This document shows, piece by piece, positions 52,596 through 64,000 of a DNA stretch of 64,000 nucleotides. The DNA lies in the NCBI GenBank assembly GCA_003640385.1, contig RCAB01000002.1, positions 620,001 to 684,000 of the forward strand, written 5' to 3'. Within the stretch, counting starts at the first letter, position 1; the number at the start of each line of letters is the position of its first letter. A model generated the notes under the pieces. That model was given only the letters and a program-made list of their open reading frames with translations, was not told the origin of the DNA and did no database searches. The translations under genes and the position numbers were made by a program. The stretch is from Setaria digitata (taxonomy: Eukaryota > Nematoda > Chromadorea > Rhabditida > Setariidae).

Positions 52596-53331
52596 ATGCT
52601 TGCCATCATTCCGATTGCCAGGCTGTTGCATTGTAGCCATACCTCAGTCAGATCTGGCAGATAGCTTAGACAAAATCTGCACTGTTACACAACATGTACA
52701 CGCTAAATCTACTCTATCAGTCTTGGATTACTTCGTTTTAATCTAATTTCGTTCTGTACTGAAATGTCTCTTTCTCTGACAGCGCAATCTATTTCAACAG
52801 AACTTTTAATTTTATTAAATTTGCTACACTTATTATTACATCAGCGCAAAATCACTGACGACTGTCTGCCACTTAACTATCAGTGGTAATGATAGAACGA
52901 TTCGACGAGAACTTTATAAAAAAAAGCTGTCGCCAATATAAAATGAAGTGCAAAGTGGATTTGATTGATATTTACAGGTCGGGTACTTGAATAGCGTTCA
53001 CGAAAAACGAGTGGTCATAACGTCAAGCGATTGATTTGCTAAAAAAAAACCTACTTTTGCTGACAATAATTTGCGAATTTTATTAAATTCATAGCATTCT
53101 GAAATATTAATTCGAATGCAGTTCAAACATCCTCAATTAACTAATCAGTAATAAATCGTCTAATTACCCTTGCATCACATCTGTATTTTCAGAATGCTGA
53201 TTTAAACATTTAAATTTTTATTTTTCACTAGGAGTAGTACATTCTAAAGATGTGATAATCATATGATCCTAATCAAGTTCCTGCATGTACAAAGTACAGC
53301 TTGATTTGTTCAACGACATCACTATACGCAT
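52596..53331. other. Convergent intergenic region
   Basis: About 735 bases between the kinase (plus) and the secreted-protein gene (minus), expected to hold both 3' UTRs. No further gene recognised. Confidence 0.5.
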
Positions 53332-54397
53332 TTACAAACAATAGATCTGATCGGCCCGGATGATAACACTCAGTTGATGGGATCTGTAATACCATCGCTT
53401 ATCTGTCATACAGTGCACACTTTCACGGGAAAGATCGCTGAATCCCTTTACAGGAAAACGTTGAATCTTCTTTTCATCTAGTCTATGTAACTGATGGATA
53501 CCGTATGTTTCGTGTTTCGTATCATCTTCATTTGGATCTGCATAACCAGAGCTAAAAAAAAATAACTTTTAAAAAAAATTTAAAATTTAGAACTACTGGA
53601 TTGAGAATAATGTCGAGTCCCGCGTAGCTCTAGCTAGTCTAGATGAAAATGATAATATTTTCCGAAAATGTCGTTCGATAACGATGTGTCATGATGCATA
53701 ATAGCTAATCAACGAACTTACTCCAATCGTATTTTGTCAATTAAACGTCCTCGAAGAGCGTGAAAACTACGATTACACGCGAATTCAGCGAACAAACAGT
53801 AACTTCCACGATGGTACCATACCTTAGGTGTTACACACCGTACACTTTTCTTGAAGGTTGTGCAGTTCGGTGGTTCGAAATCTGGACACGAATGACATGC
53901 TACAATTATCATCATCGCTATCATCTAATTAATGTCAACATGACAACTATAATTACTACCCCGCTTTTAGTACACCTTTTACTCTGAAATAATTTTGTAT
54001 TTCACTTGAATGAAGCTGTTAATTTCACTAGACGAGAGCAGTAACCATGCTAGCTTCAGAGAGTGTTGAAATATGCAACTCTAATTGATATCATCCTTCC
54101 AAAATGATCACACATCCGACCACCCTCACGGAATCTCTAGCAGTTGCATTTGACAAATTGTATGTAAGAAAGTAACAAAATTCAACCTTCATTTTTAAGT
54201 CCCTTCTGCCCATAATATTCATATATATGATTCCGAGTGTTTAGGTCAGTAACTGTATCCTCTAACTCATTGATCCATTTAACTGCTGGTATTGGTTCAA
54301 CATCGAATTCTTGCTCGTAAAAACGTCTAACTACAGGAAGGCAAGTTTGCGAAGGTCGTATAGAACCGAGAATGATCAGGAATGGAAAACTTATCAT
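53332..54397 (-). CDS. Unrecognised secreted cysteine-containing protein, 202 residues
   Basis: Exons 54397-54187, 53899-53722 and 53551-53332 join with matching phases (1 then 2). The ATG at 54397 follows TCATTCCAG by one base, a probable spliced-leader acceptor. Residues 1-18 form a signal peptide (MISFPFLIILGSIRPSQT). The mature part has about nine cysteines (CHSC, NC, VRC, SYC, FAC, HC and a penultimate C), no membrane segment, and a middle with PKVWYHRGSYCLFAEF. I do not recognise the family. Signal peptide plus scattered cysteines suggest a disulfide-bonded extracellular protein; no function is proposed. Phase agreement and the start context make a real gene likely. Confidence 0.72.
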
Positions 54398-55799
54398 ACT
54401 GGAATGAAGGAATGAGTAACAGAAGGTCAGTTGTTGAGACCGCTTTGAAGAGAGAATGGATTGTTGTTTACTCAAAAAGGCAAAGGTCTTAATGAAAGTT
54501 TGGTTGTTTTCAACGGAACACAGGGAAATAGAGTGAATATTGATTTATCTTTAGGTCACTGAAGTGGCAACTTTGATAATTAATTTAAATAGATTTAATT
54601 TCTAAAATTCTTTAAAATTATCTTAATTACGGGATTTTGTAATTCACATGGATTTAGGTTAAATATTCGCATTGTTGGTTTTTGAAAAATTTTTCTGTTT
54701 AAATTAGTTTAAAAGCAATAATTTCTTTAATAGGTAGTTGATGCAACCATTGGATCAAGAAAACAAACAAAACAAACGATATTTCAACAGACTATCATAC
54801 GAGACAAACGCTGCATAAACCGCCACTCGTATATCCTCCACCGATGCTTCCTCTTCTCCTTCTACCGAAGACAGTGATTATTAGTTTTGGCATAATCTAT
54901 CCAGAAAATACAAATCATACTCAATCTCAGTGAACTGTTTAGCGATTGGTTCTGAATGGACGATGTAAAGAACATAAAGATATTTCACAGCATTATTCTG
55001 GAAATTAAAGAAATATAATGTCAAATCTCCAGTGCATTTTATTACTACTATGTTCAAAATATTATCCTTATGATTAAGTTATTCTAATCGACTTGCTATT
55101 TAATTGCCATAATTAACGAAAGTTACTTAATCACTTAACTAGCAATTAATTAATCGCAGTTGACATTACCCTGAAATAGTTCTAAATATTGCTACTTGCT
55201 TACTTCAGCACCGCGTTTTTGCTTTCAAATATTCGCGTGATCGGCGTGAATGATTGCAGGCTTAGAGCAATCATGACTAGCGAATATCGAGCAGTTTGGC
55301 GGCTCGATTTATGGCACCGTTAACATGCCGTCATTGAAAGTACTGATTTTCTAAGTTAGAGTCACAAAGCTTATTCCACAACAAAATGTATACTGAAGTA
55401 GACAGTAGTTGGTGGTGGTATTAAATGTTGCTGATATTAAACGTACCGCTGTCGTTGAGGCCAAGAAGGAAAATTGGTCTGAATAGTTCGTTACTGTGCG
55501 AGAGTTATCAACTCTCACAAAACAAGAATGTGCTAAAGCAGAACGGAGGACAGAGAGATGGACATGTTGCCCGAAAAGGTCCTGCAACCATGAAGTATTA
55601 GCTTTACATACTTCAGTCTAAGCTGCACTTCTGTTATTTCCGCCTGTCGGAAAAATGGCGAGGGAAGAAAAATAAACATGTTGTGCACTCAAAGCAAAAT
55701 ACACAGAAAGAATGGAGACCAGTGAGTGACCATTCTGTAATCAATGCAGTGACCTCTGACAATCATCATCGTATTGCAATGAAGCGTATTATGAGGATC

Positions 55800-55800
<1 letters not shown>
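54398..55800. other. Upstream region of the secreted-protein gene
   Basis: 1.4 kb with no recognisable gene. A 78-codon minus-strand frame at 55351-55587 lacks splice context and family resemblance. Confidence 0.4.
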
Positions 55801-55835
<35 letters not shown>

Positions 55836-56030
55836 GTATATATTTGATATAATTTATAATGATAATAATTTGTAATGATATAATGATATAATATATAATA
55901 ATATAATATATAATATAATGATATAATATAATATATATAATGATATAATATATAATAATATAATATATAATATAATGATATAATATAATATATATAATGA
56001 TATAATGTATATTGATATAAAATAATAATT

Positions 56031-56082
<52 letters not shown>

Positions 56083-56092
56083 TATATACAAA
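55801..56092. repeat. AT satellite with a nested 57-base tandem duplication
   Basis: Pure (AT)n blocks at 55801-55831 and about 56033-56088 flank a more complex ATAATATAATG region. Within it, 55885-55941 is repeated exactly at 55942-55998. The Tyr/Ile open frame across it is meaningless. Confidence 0.9.
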
Positions 56093-56352
56093 TTATTAAA
56101 TTATTCTGCTGATACCAATTATCGTTAATTCGGTAGTGATGTCCAGTCCTATTTAAGGTTTCTACATTTATTTCATAGTTATTTATTTTTTCATAGTTTT
56201 TTTTTTCTTAAATTATTTTGCTTGTTTTTTTTTTCAGATTTCTTTCTTTTTTAGTGGTTTTCTTGAAATTAACTTGAAATCAATCATGACACATCAGGCA
56301 GTTCCCAAGGCGAAGCAACAGCATTTTGGATGAGCAAGTTAAGTAATTAAAT

Positions 56353-56573
56353 TACGGTTATCAAATTATGATACGGTTATCAAATTATGATACGGTTATC
56401 AAATTATGATCTTTCACTCATTGTTTGATGACGTTTGATAGACAATCACTCCGATAACATCGATATCGAATTCCCAATCACTTATCACATCCTATCTATC
56501 AAACGTCATCAAACATCTCGCCCTTATTTCTCTCGTTGTGATACGGTTATCAAATTATGATCTTTCACTCATT
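56353..56573. repeat. 19-base tandem repeat array plus perfect 19-bp inverted repeat
   Basis: tacggttatcaaattatga occurs three times head to tail at 56353-56371, 56372-56390 and 56391-56409, and once more at 56542-56560. The third and fourth copies share a further 13 bases, making a 32-base direct repeat (56391-56422 and 56542-56573). Between them lies a perfect inverted repeat: arms 56423-56441 (gtttgatgacgtttgatag) and 56496-56514, separated by 54 bases. The left arm abuts the direct repeat exactly. Confidence 0.92.
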
Positions 56574-57290
56574 TTCTCATTTCTTAAGAAATTAAGTAAT
56601 TATCATCACTTCGCCATCTTCAACTCCAAGCAAAGATTTTCTTCAGATTCTCATCAAACCAACTTCTTCATCAGGAAAGCGAAGAGCCGCTTGATTTTAA
56701 TCCTTATCGGTCTTCCTTCTCTGGCATGGATCTTTTTTCAAGGCATTATTCTCTTAAGCTCATGCAACACACAATTATCCATTTATTCAGTCTTGCTGTT
56801 CAGAAAGTTTTGCTCACAGAAGAAGAATGAATCAAATATAATCAAATATTTCGTATCATTTGTTTTTTTCAATCATTGTGTCTTTTAGTTGGCAATACCA
56901 AATTAAAAATTTCAGTTGCTCAATCATTTTCTATTCATTCACTTATCATATCAATGATATCTATTCACATTGCATTTAATAAATAATAAATCTTCCTTCC
57001 AAGTTCACTGTTCACTTAAACCTTCCAAATTTTACTGTTAAAAACAAAATGTTCGAATCCAAAGGTGTGAAAATAAAGGAGTTATCGAGAATTCTGTTAT
57101 GATGGAACTGAAAATGTTTGTTGCATTGTTAAAAGTTATTAGGCATTCGAAGATCATATGCAGACGCCTTCTATTTTCAGATATCAAGAACTCGATTATT
57201 TAAGCTGCTCTGAGTTCTTTAGAATGTGTATTAATTGAAACTCGAATAACTAGGATGCAGCTTATTTTTCCTATGTATTGATTTCCACAG

Positions 57291-57889
57291 AGATATTTCT
57301 GGGAATTCCCGATGGAGCAACACCGAGTTGCTCCAATTTAAGGCTCTGCAATAGGAGTTTGAAACAATTTTTAAAATGTAACAACTGTTTCACAAAGGTA
57401 AGTCTATCCTTCACGGGGAAGAAAGAAGAGCGAATTTTGCCAAACACTTCCCGATCAGTGTGCCTAATTCTCTCTCTCTCACTCATTCCTTTAGCTCGAG
57501 CTAAAGCTAATCACCGTTGGTATTATCAGCAGCCTTCACCAAGAAAAAGTTTTAAAAAAGATAGATTTTCAGTGCTGTGGTTACCGCATCTTTTAATTCT
57601 TTCTCTTTCTTACCACCACTACCCATCTCTTTTAGTCTTTTCGGTATTTGCGAGAAATTCTCGACTATTAGATTTCTTTTCTCGACCCTCCTACTTTTTC
57701 CTATTTGCTACAAAATTCTACTTCTAGAAAACTAGTGAGCATGATCCTTTCCCTTCTCAATAATTCCCTCTTGGTGTTATTTGTCTTTAAATTTTTTCGC
57801 GTTCAAATCATTACTTTCCCAATTTATTCCTCAAATTTTATCTTTTCCATCAGAATATGCAAATAGCAGTCCAACTTCATTAATTGAAG
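57291..57889 (+). CDS. Possible exons of an unresolved plus-strand gene
   Basis: A stretch from acceptor TTTCCACAG to donor AAG|GTAAGT (57291-57397) is open in the frame giving IPDGATPSCSNLRLC...KCNNC, with four cysteines. A second acceptor/donor pair (57854-57889) encloses a short open frame EYANSSPTSLIE. A third possible exon lies after the acceptor near 57495. No complete model could be built and the family is not recognised. Confidence 0.3.
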
Positions 57890-58312
57890 GTAAAAATCTG
57901 TTTGTATATTTTCTGATTTATCTCTGCTGTTGTTCCTTTATTGTTTTACACCTGTCCAGGGAAGCTAAAGCTTAATGATTGATTTTGTATCTTAGTTAAA
58001 GTAAAGGAAACCTTTCGAAGTTACGCAAATCAAACAGAAATAAAATAGGGAAATTAGGTTTAAGAGAAATAAGCCAAAACAATTTAAATACCGAAGTAAA
58101 AACTAATTAGAATAATTTTTTTGAAACAGAAATTCTCAATTTAATTCAATTAAACGAAAATTAAAGTAATTACGAAGTTAGATCCTACACTCTTTCTGTT
58201 TAAGCACTCCTTAAATCTAATTAACCAAATGCTAACAATAATTAAATACTGTTCTTATTGTTAACTCCAAGGAGTACATAAACGGAGAGAACATTATGCA
58301 TCATATTCGCAG

Positions 58313-58642
58313 ATGTCAACTTCTAGCCTTTTCCGCTGCTTCGTTTCTTACGATCACAAAAACTGGAGAGATTCAGTCAGGATTGCACAGAAGGACGATT
58401 TTCTTAACTCTTTCAATAATCTTTGGAATCCCAATGAATTACAGATGATGTTCAGCGGTTGTATCTGGAAATTAAATCTGCTACTGTTTGAATTTAATTT
58501 GGTGTTAAGCGGGCCGCTACGACTTGGTGCGAGCAATAACGTTGATTCAGTGGTTTTAGCTGATAGCGAAAAGGCTGTTATCATTGATACCTCCACCTCT
58601 TTCAGGGGTACTTCTTTTAGAGCTTCTAAAATGCACTGCTGA
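58313..58642 (+). CDS. Doubtful 109-codon open frame
   Basis: ATG 58313 directly follows TTCGCAG and the frame runs 109 codons. Segments such as SYDHKNWRDSVRIAQKDDF look protein-like, but the reverse strand is also open for 80 codons over much of it and no homologue is recognised. It could be a 5' exon of the following gene or non-coding. Confidence 0.25.
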   Translation: MSTSSLFRCFVSYDHKNWRDSVRIAQKDDFLNSFNNLWNPNELQMMFSGCIWKLNLLLFEFNLVLSGPLRLGASNNVDSVVLADSEKAVIIDTSTSFRGTSFRASKMHC

Positions 58643-58812
58643 AGGACGTAAGGCGAGGATACAAGAACAAAATCTAAAGCTTATGTACTAAATTTAGTTC
58701 TTTCATTACATCGATTTGTACGAAGCAAATTTCATTGACAATGTGTGGAGAAATGGAAGTTAATATTGCAGATATCTAAAATTCTTATTTTTGAATTTTC
58801 CGGAAATTAACA

Positions 58813-60345
58813 ATGCACAGCCTAGTTGGAATTACAGTAGAACGACTGGACACACCAATTGAACGGATCGAAATCCGGCTCATGGATGAAAATGCCACAC
58901 AACCGGTTGTTATTGATATCCAAAAATCGGTGCAAACAACACCAGCGTCAAGTGCTGAAGCAAGCAGTAATTCAGTGATTGAATCAAGTAGTCTGAAGGA
59001 GAATAATGCAAATAAGAAAAGAAAAACGGAGGAGCAAAAGCTACCATCCCTGGGAGGATTCGAACTGAAAGTGGAACGAAAAGTGGAGCAGCATATCGTG
59101 CCACGGCCGGATCGTCGTTGGGAGAATCACGATCGGATAACAATCTCACAACCTGAATATGTTGATGACTTGCCACCTATCGACATCGATGATGAGGTGA
59201 ACTATTTCTCTTCTATGCTAGCGCTTTGCCTGTATTGCTACCATAGTTTTATTTTTAATCAGTCATCACATTGCCCTTTATGAGACTAATGAAATAAGAC
59301 TGAACGAAAGATATTCTCTTAGCGGAATGCATTTATAATTTCCTTCTTCAACTTCCATATGTAACAATTTTTTTCTTTAATATCATCACCTTTGCCTGAA
59401 GCCTCACTCTGGGCATGACTTTTTAAGCTCTGACTTCTTGGACAGTGGCCTGATCTATTGTTTGAAAGTTTTTCCCTGTAATATAATTTGTCCTAACTTA
59501 CCAGCCTATTACATTTAATCTTTATGATATATTCCATTTTGTAAATTTTGCCAAGGCTTCATGACAGAAGCAAAATTGACTGAACAAAATCTAACGATTA
59601 CTTGGGTAGTATGGGAGTGCGGTAAAAGTTTGCAACTTACTCATCTTCTTTAGTCAGGCAGTTACAGGATGAAGCGCCGTTTGAAGTATTACCGGTTGAA
59701 AAGTGCTATTTGAATCGCGAAAAGTTGACACCCGACATTTTAAGCGATATGGACAGGGATAAACGAAATTTGTCCCGAATCCTCAGACAGTACAATACAC
59801 AACTTCGGGCCTATTGCAGCCCGGAGCATGAAGCACGTGATGAAGCCTTTAGGTTAGTATTTCAGGCTCTAAAAACTATTTCTTATCTTCTGCGAAGTTA
59901 TTTGCAAAACTCAGGGAAATTTTTCATCTGAAAGCATAAAGAAGTGAAATAGTAAGTATAGGTAGGTGTACAAGTAATACAGATAGAAAAATTCAAACGA
60001 AAAAATAAATCGATGCTATGAAACTCATAGTTTACTGCTTGAACACTATCATCTGCAATGTTTTTCAGAGTTTCCCTCTCTTCCTTCAACATTTTATGTC
60101 GCTTCATGCAGAAAAAGCGATTACTTATAAACTAGTGGATATTTTTTTTTATAAACTAGTGAAACTGAATTATGTTTAGGAACTGTCCGTTGTGGCGAGA
60201 AGAAAAAATGATACATTATTACAAATGGATGCGACTGCTGTATTGCTCCGATTACAACCTCTGGCCCAATGCACCTAAAATTAAGCGTTCCTTTGGGGCT
60301 AATTTGCCACTTTTCGAGAAGCTTTATGCATTCATGCCAAAGTGA
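58813..60345 (+). CDS. Unrecognised 244-residue protein
   Basis: Exons 58813-59196, 59668-59852 and 60180-60345 join with matching phases (0, then 2). The N-terminal part (MHSLVGITVERLDTPIERIEIRL) is followed by a Ser/Asn/Lys-rich probably disordered stretch with a basic patch (NKKRKTEE). The second half is well structured: EKCYLNREKLTPDILSDMDR, NLSRILRQYNTQLR, then CPLWREEKMIHYYKWMRLL and YNLWPNAPKIKRSFG, rich in Trp and Tyr, ending at LYAFMPK. No domain is recognised. A TTGCAG acceptor about 40 bases upstream of ATG 58813 fits trans-splicing. Exon 2 may start up to six bases earlier without frame change. Confidence 0.7.
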
Positions 60346-63109
60346 TGTCTAGTCTCATCCAGGTACAAGGTGTTTGGCTCAAAAAAAGAAAGCACTGCGT
60401 TTCACTTTCGACACCTCAGTTTTTCTTTCTTTTTCTCTTTTTTTTCTTCCAAAAGTTTAGTGCATTTTGGCATTGCAACCGTTGGACCAGTGGATATTTT
60501 CTGAGTCTTATCTGTATGACATCACAAGGATCCAAAATGCCAATGAATTAATTCGTTATCAAATGCGAAATTTTGATAGGTACTGATAGGATATATCACA
60601 TTAATTGATGTGATTGCTGATAACACATAGCTGGCACATTTCTTGAGTTCCGTTTTACTCAGTCTTCAAGCAAACAAGATGCCGTTTACTTCTTTTTTCT
60701 CGAGCGGTGCACACTGGGGGCAATTTGTGTGTTCTCTGGCGATAGCAATCGCTATGTTTTAGCTTCTGTCTAATTTATGTTTGTTTCATTTCAAATATAT
60801 ATACATATATATATAGCGATTGTTTTTGTTAATAGTTAACTTGGAAATGAGAGAATCAAGACAGGTTTTAAAAATAAAATAGGACTGAACTAAGTTCGTC
60901 AAATATTAATATCACACGCGGAGCGCTTCAGATGTTGTTTTTACTGCACTAACGGAATTTAGTTGCGAGAGAAGTTTCTTCCTCAAGTATCATCCCATTG
61001 GGCTGTGCTGCAAAGAAGATGCAAAGTACTGAGGAAGATTTGTGAAGGCTGGAGAGATAGTCGATTAGCACACTTGTCAGAAAGTAGTTTGAGGATAGCC
61101 ATAATTAAACTGATTTTTTTCTGAAATATTTTGAAAAAGGTGGTCAGTGAGCTTTTTATCGTTTTATTTTTGTTAGGTCTTCTGCTATTATTACTACTTT
61201 CATCATTATTATTGTTTTTAATTAATCAGTTATTATTAATGTAGTGGTATGGTGCAAAATTTTGCCCGAAGGTGAAAGAACTTAAGTTAAAAAAAGAAAT
61301 TTCCGGAGAAATCCGTAAGAAATCAATCCTATTTCTTTATTTTCTTCTCCCTTGCATTCGCTTTTCCATTCTCTTGTTCACATGTTTCCCATCCAATAAT
61401 TTTAAGTTTTTCTCTTTTTTTTTCCAAATCATTAATTTCTGGAACTGTTAAAAATTTAACTTTTGTTCTGATGCTGGAGCTTTCTTATCTAAAAATCTTC
61501 CGAAACAATTATAAGCGATACCAGATGTAACATGATAAATTTAAGAGCGAAAGAGTAAGAGAACTTTCCAATATATAAGCAAAAATTGAGGCATATTGTT
61601 TTCAACGTTAAATTTCAAAATTCACTCATTCTCCATTTACGAAAAGGATATTAGGTCTCTTGGTTATTTATTTTATTTCCCCTTCATTCATACATAATTT
61701 TGATTCATTTAGCTTTCTTTTTAAATGTTTGCTTTAGTCATTAATGCATGTTGTAACACCATGCTTATCGTGTGAATCTCGAAATGAATACTTTTTTGAA
61801 ATAATTGTCTGAAAGTTTAAACCTCAGTATGCTACGCTTCTGGTCAGGACCAATAATTATTATAATCATTACCTTTTACGAATTGAAACTTTTTCATTAT
61901 GAATTAATTAACTTCTGCTTTTCTTAAAGGCGTAATTGGAATTAATTAGGATATAGAAGGAGGATCACGTATTTTAATATTTAATTCCTTCTGTGGATTT
62001 CTTTATATTTTCTTGTTCTTATTGCTTCCTTGCTAACGACTCAGTGAAATTTTGTGACTCGTATAACCACAATTACGCCCTCTACTGTTTTAAAAATTAT
62101 ATCAAATATTTTAATGGTCTCATTCTTGTTCTGTCATGTTCCTATAACAGTTGCATAAGAACCGTTGCATTAATTTCATATTAGAAGACGGATTCTGCCA
62201 GTTATATATATATATACTTTATTTAATTTTTTTTTTGCTGTCACATTTGGCTGTTGGACAGTTGACGCAGTTTTTTTTTAAGTCCTTTTAACCATCATAA
62301 TTCCAGTTTGCTGATTTAAAAAATCCGTCTGCTCGTAAGAAATGAGGCTTTTATTTTTCTAGGGATGGAACTGTGTGTACATAGCTCTGATAATGTATGC
62401 TTGGAACTTCCGACTTTTCTTTGGTGATAGATTGTTCATTTAATAGACTAATAATTTCGTCCACAGATCGAAATTAAAATTAATTATGACGAAAAGAATT
62501 TGATATCACCAGCTTTTCTAACGTTATTATCACACTATTTTTGATGAAATTACAATCCATTCACGCCATATTGTGGTATTTTCAAATCACAAAATTCGGA
62601 TATTTCGCGTATTCGCTACCGTTAATCGAGATAAGAATTTTTCATACGCAACAGTCGCACTGAGCAAGAAATAAACCGAAAGACATTTAACTCCTTCCGT
62701 TAATATTTTTCAAGTATTAGAATTTATCAACTTGCTGCATAAACTTCACGGCACAAAAACGGGAAGTGGTTTAAAAATTATACAGTTAACTCGTTTTAAG
62801 AAACCATTTTAATTCAAGCTCCAGACAATTATTACTGCATGTAGCAATGATTAATAATAAAAAGTATGCAGAGAAACATGAATATGGCATTAATGAGGGA
62901 TATTTCAAAGCAATATTTATTGAATACAATCATTAAGCTCATTTGGATTATTGCCAGATGCTGAATTTTATTTCGATCACTGCCAAACAGAAAAAGATTT
63001 TTCAAAAATTTCAAAATATTATGGGAAGTACTGCAAAGAGACCGTAAGAAACGGTTTGTTTAATAAAAAATGTAGAAATTTCCAAATTCATCAATAACAC
63101 GGATCTCGA
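60346..63109. other. Convergent intergenic region
   Basis: 2.8 kb between the 244-residue-protein gene and the nidogen 3' end, expected to hold both 3' UTRs. Short TATATA repeats occur at 60797-60816 and 62201-62216. No gene recognised on either strand. Confidence 0.5.
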
Positions 63110-63874
63110 TCAGCACCTTTCAATATTATCCGGACAAGCACAAGTTACATCTTTCTTTCCCGGTAGACATAAGTGTTCACATCCGCCATTATTCACCGCA
63201 CAGGCTGTGGCAACTGGAAAAATTCCGGATGAAAAATTAAGGTGGCGAGAAATGAAAGGCTTACAAAAAATATCAAAATACTGGATGTCACTCCCTAATG
63301 CAGTGTTTTGCCACATCATTAATTTGTCGTCTAGCCACTGTGAGGCACTGTAAGAGTAATTTCAAAAAGAGAATGTCCTTAATTATTAGAGGAAACAACA
63401 AACCTCCTTTGCATCGTAGTGGGACAGAAACAAGACCGTACAGTCGTCCAGAACCACCAGTTGTAGCCGGAAACGACAAATAACCATCCCCATTCACCGA
63501 TACAGAGTGAATTTTGTTGCTGCAATGAGTGAGACGTACTGTCAAGACAATTCAAAAAACTAAGACTGGACTTATTCCGAGATGGAGAAAAACCATTTTA
63601 AAAAACAGTTGTGTGTTTAGAAAACTTCCATCTCTTCAACGTTTCCACCACCACATTGGACATTTCCAATCATTAGCTAGAAAAGTAATCAAATCGCACT
63701 CGCTCCAGTCAGTCCAGTAGAAACGTTCTTCATTGTGGACAGTTAGTCCAAACGGATATGAAAGGGACGTATAAACGATACGACGGCTATGTCCACTCAG
63801 TCCAATGCAAGATAAATGTTGTAGGCCAGCATCGACCCAACACAATTCACGTCGTTCCAAAAGTACGGCAAGTC
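63110..63874 (-). CDS. nid-1: Nidogen/entactin, 3' end (gene continues past the right edge)
   Basis: Nidogen is a basement-membrane glycoprotein bridging laminin and collagen IV. The last three exons are 63874-63700, 63519-63404 and 63213-63110, with matching phases (2, then 1). They encode the final part of the YWTD beta-propeller (RRELCWVDAG, SRRIVYTSLSYPFGL, RFYWTDWS, then a SGRLYGLVSVPLRC blade-closing segment). A complete six-cysteine EGF module follows (NNGGCEHLCLPGKKDVTCAC), ending at stop 63110-63112 directly after the sixth cysteine. The order propeller then terminal EGF and the LCWVDAG motif fit nidogen better than an LDL-receptor-related protein, where EGF and propeller units repeat many times. 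The 5' exons lie beyond base 64000. Confidence 0.88.
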
Positions 63875-64000
63875 CTAAAGACTCGTACAATAAAGTGAGA
63901 TACGTTTAGGGAACTCATCACCTCTCACGTCTTGCTAATAGTTCAGTATATTTCTCATAGACTGCAAATGCCTACTGATAAATCATTAATGAATTGTTTA

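Noticed and set aside
52546..52746. 66-codon frame overlapping the last kinase exon
   Set aside because: It is out of frame with the kinase; the terminal exon 52524-52595 in phase with the upstream exon explains the region.
55801..56091. 96-codon Tyr/Ile frame
   Set aside because: It is translation of an AT satellite.
56353..56573. CRISPR-like repeats
   Set aside because: The 19-base copies are directly adjacent without spacers and the context is an animal genome.

Overview
The window looks like part of a nematode nuclear chromosome. It is AT-rich, genes are broken into many short exons with brief introns, acceptor sites end in TTTCAG or TTTTAG, and one gene carries the nematode-specific ground-like domain. 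Several start codons sit a few bases downstream of a strong acceptor with no exon before it, as expected for spliced-leader trans-splicing. The species cannot be fixed from sequence alone. Gene models were built by reading both strands and checking that codon phase is carried across each splice junction. Apart from the families named here, no homology search supports them.

Layout. 1-7.98 kb: no recognisable gene, only a few doubtful open stretches. 7.99-15.9 kb (minus): Son of sevenless (histone fold, DH, PH, REM and CDC25 domains), with the C-terminal tail not found. 18.0-26.6 kb (minus): an 11-exon gene for an unrecognised 566-residue protein. 27.2-28.6 kb (plus): a secreted Pro/Cys-rich ground-like protein, divergent from the previous gene. 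31.8-35.6 kb (plus): a gremlin/DAN-family cystine-knot BMP antagonist. 39.5-44.1 kb (minus): aftiphilin, a clathrin-traffic adaptor. 46.2-48.4 kb (plus): a PP1-like phosphatase with a Lys/Glu-rich tail. 49.5-52.6 kb (plus): a compact GSK3-like kinase. 53.3-54.4 kb (minus): an unrecognised secreted cysteine-containing protein. 55.8-56.6 kb: AT satellites and a direct-repeat/inverted-repeat structure. 58.8-60.3 kb (plus): an unrecognised 244-residue protein. 63.1 kb to the right edge (minus): the 3' end of nidogen.

The genes do not form one pathway. Three act in signalling (SOS to Ras, gremlin to BMP/TGF-beta, GSK3-like kinase), two in extracellular matrix or cuticle (nidogen, ground-like) and one in clathrin traffic. 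The most suggestive neighbourhood is the head-to-tail PP1-like phosphatase and GSK3-like kinase, both divergent members of families that have sperm-specific nematode branches. No mobile-element protein, rRNA, tRNA or CRISPR array was recognised.
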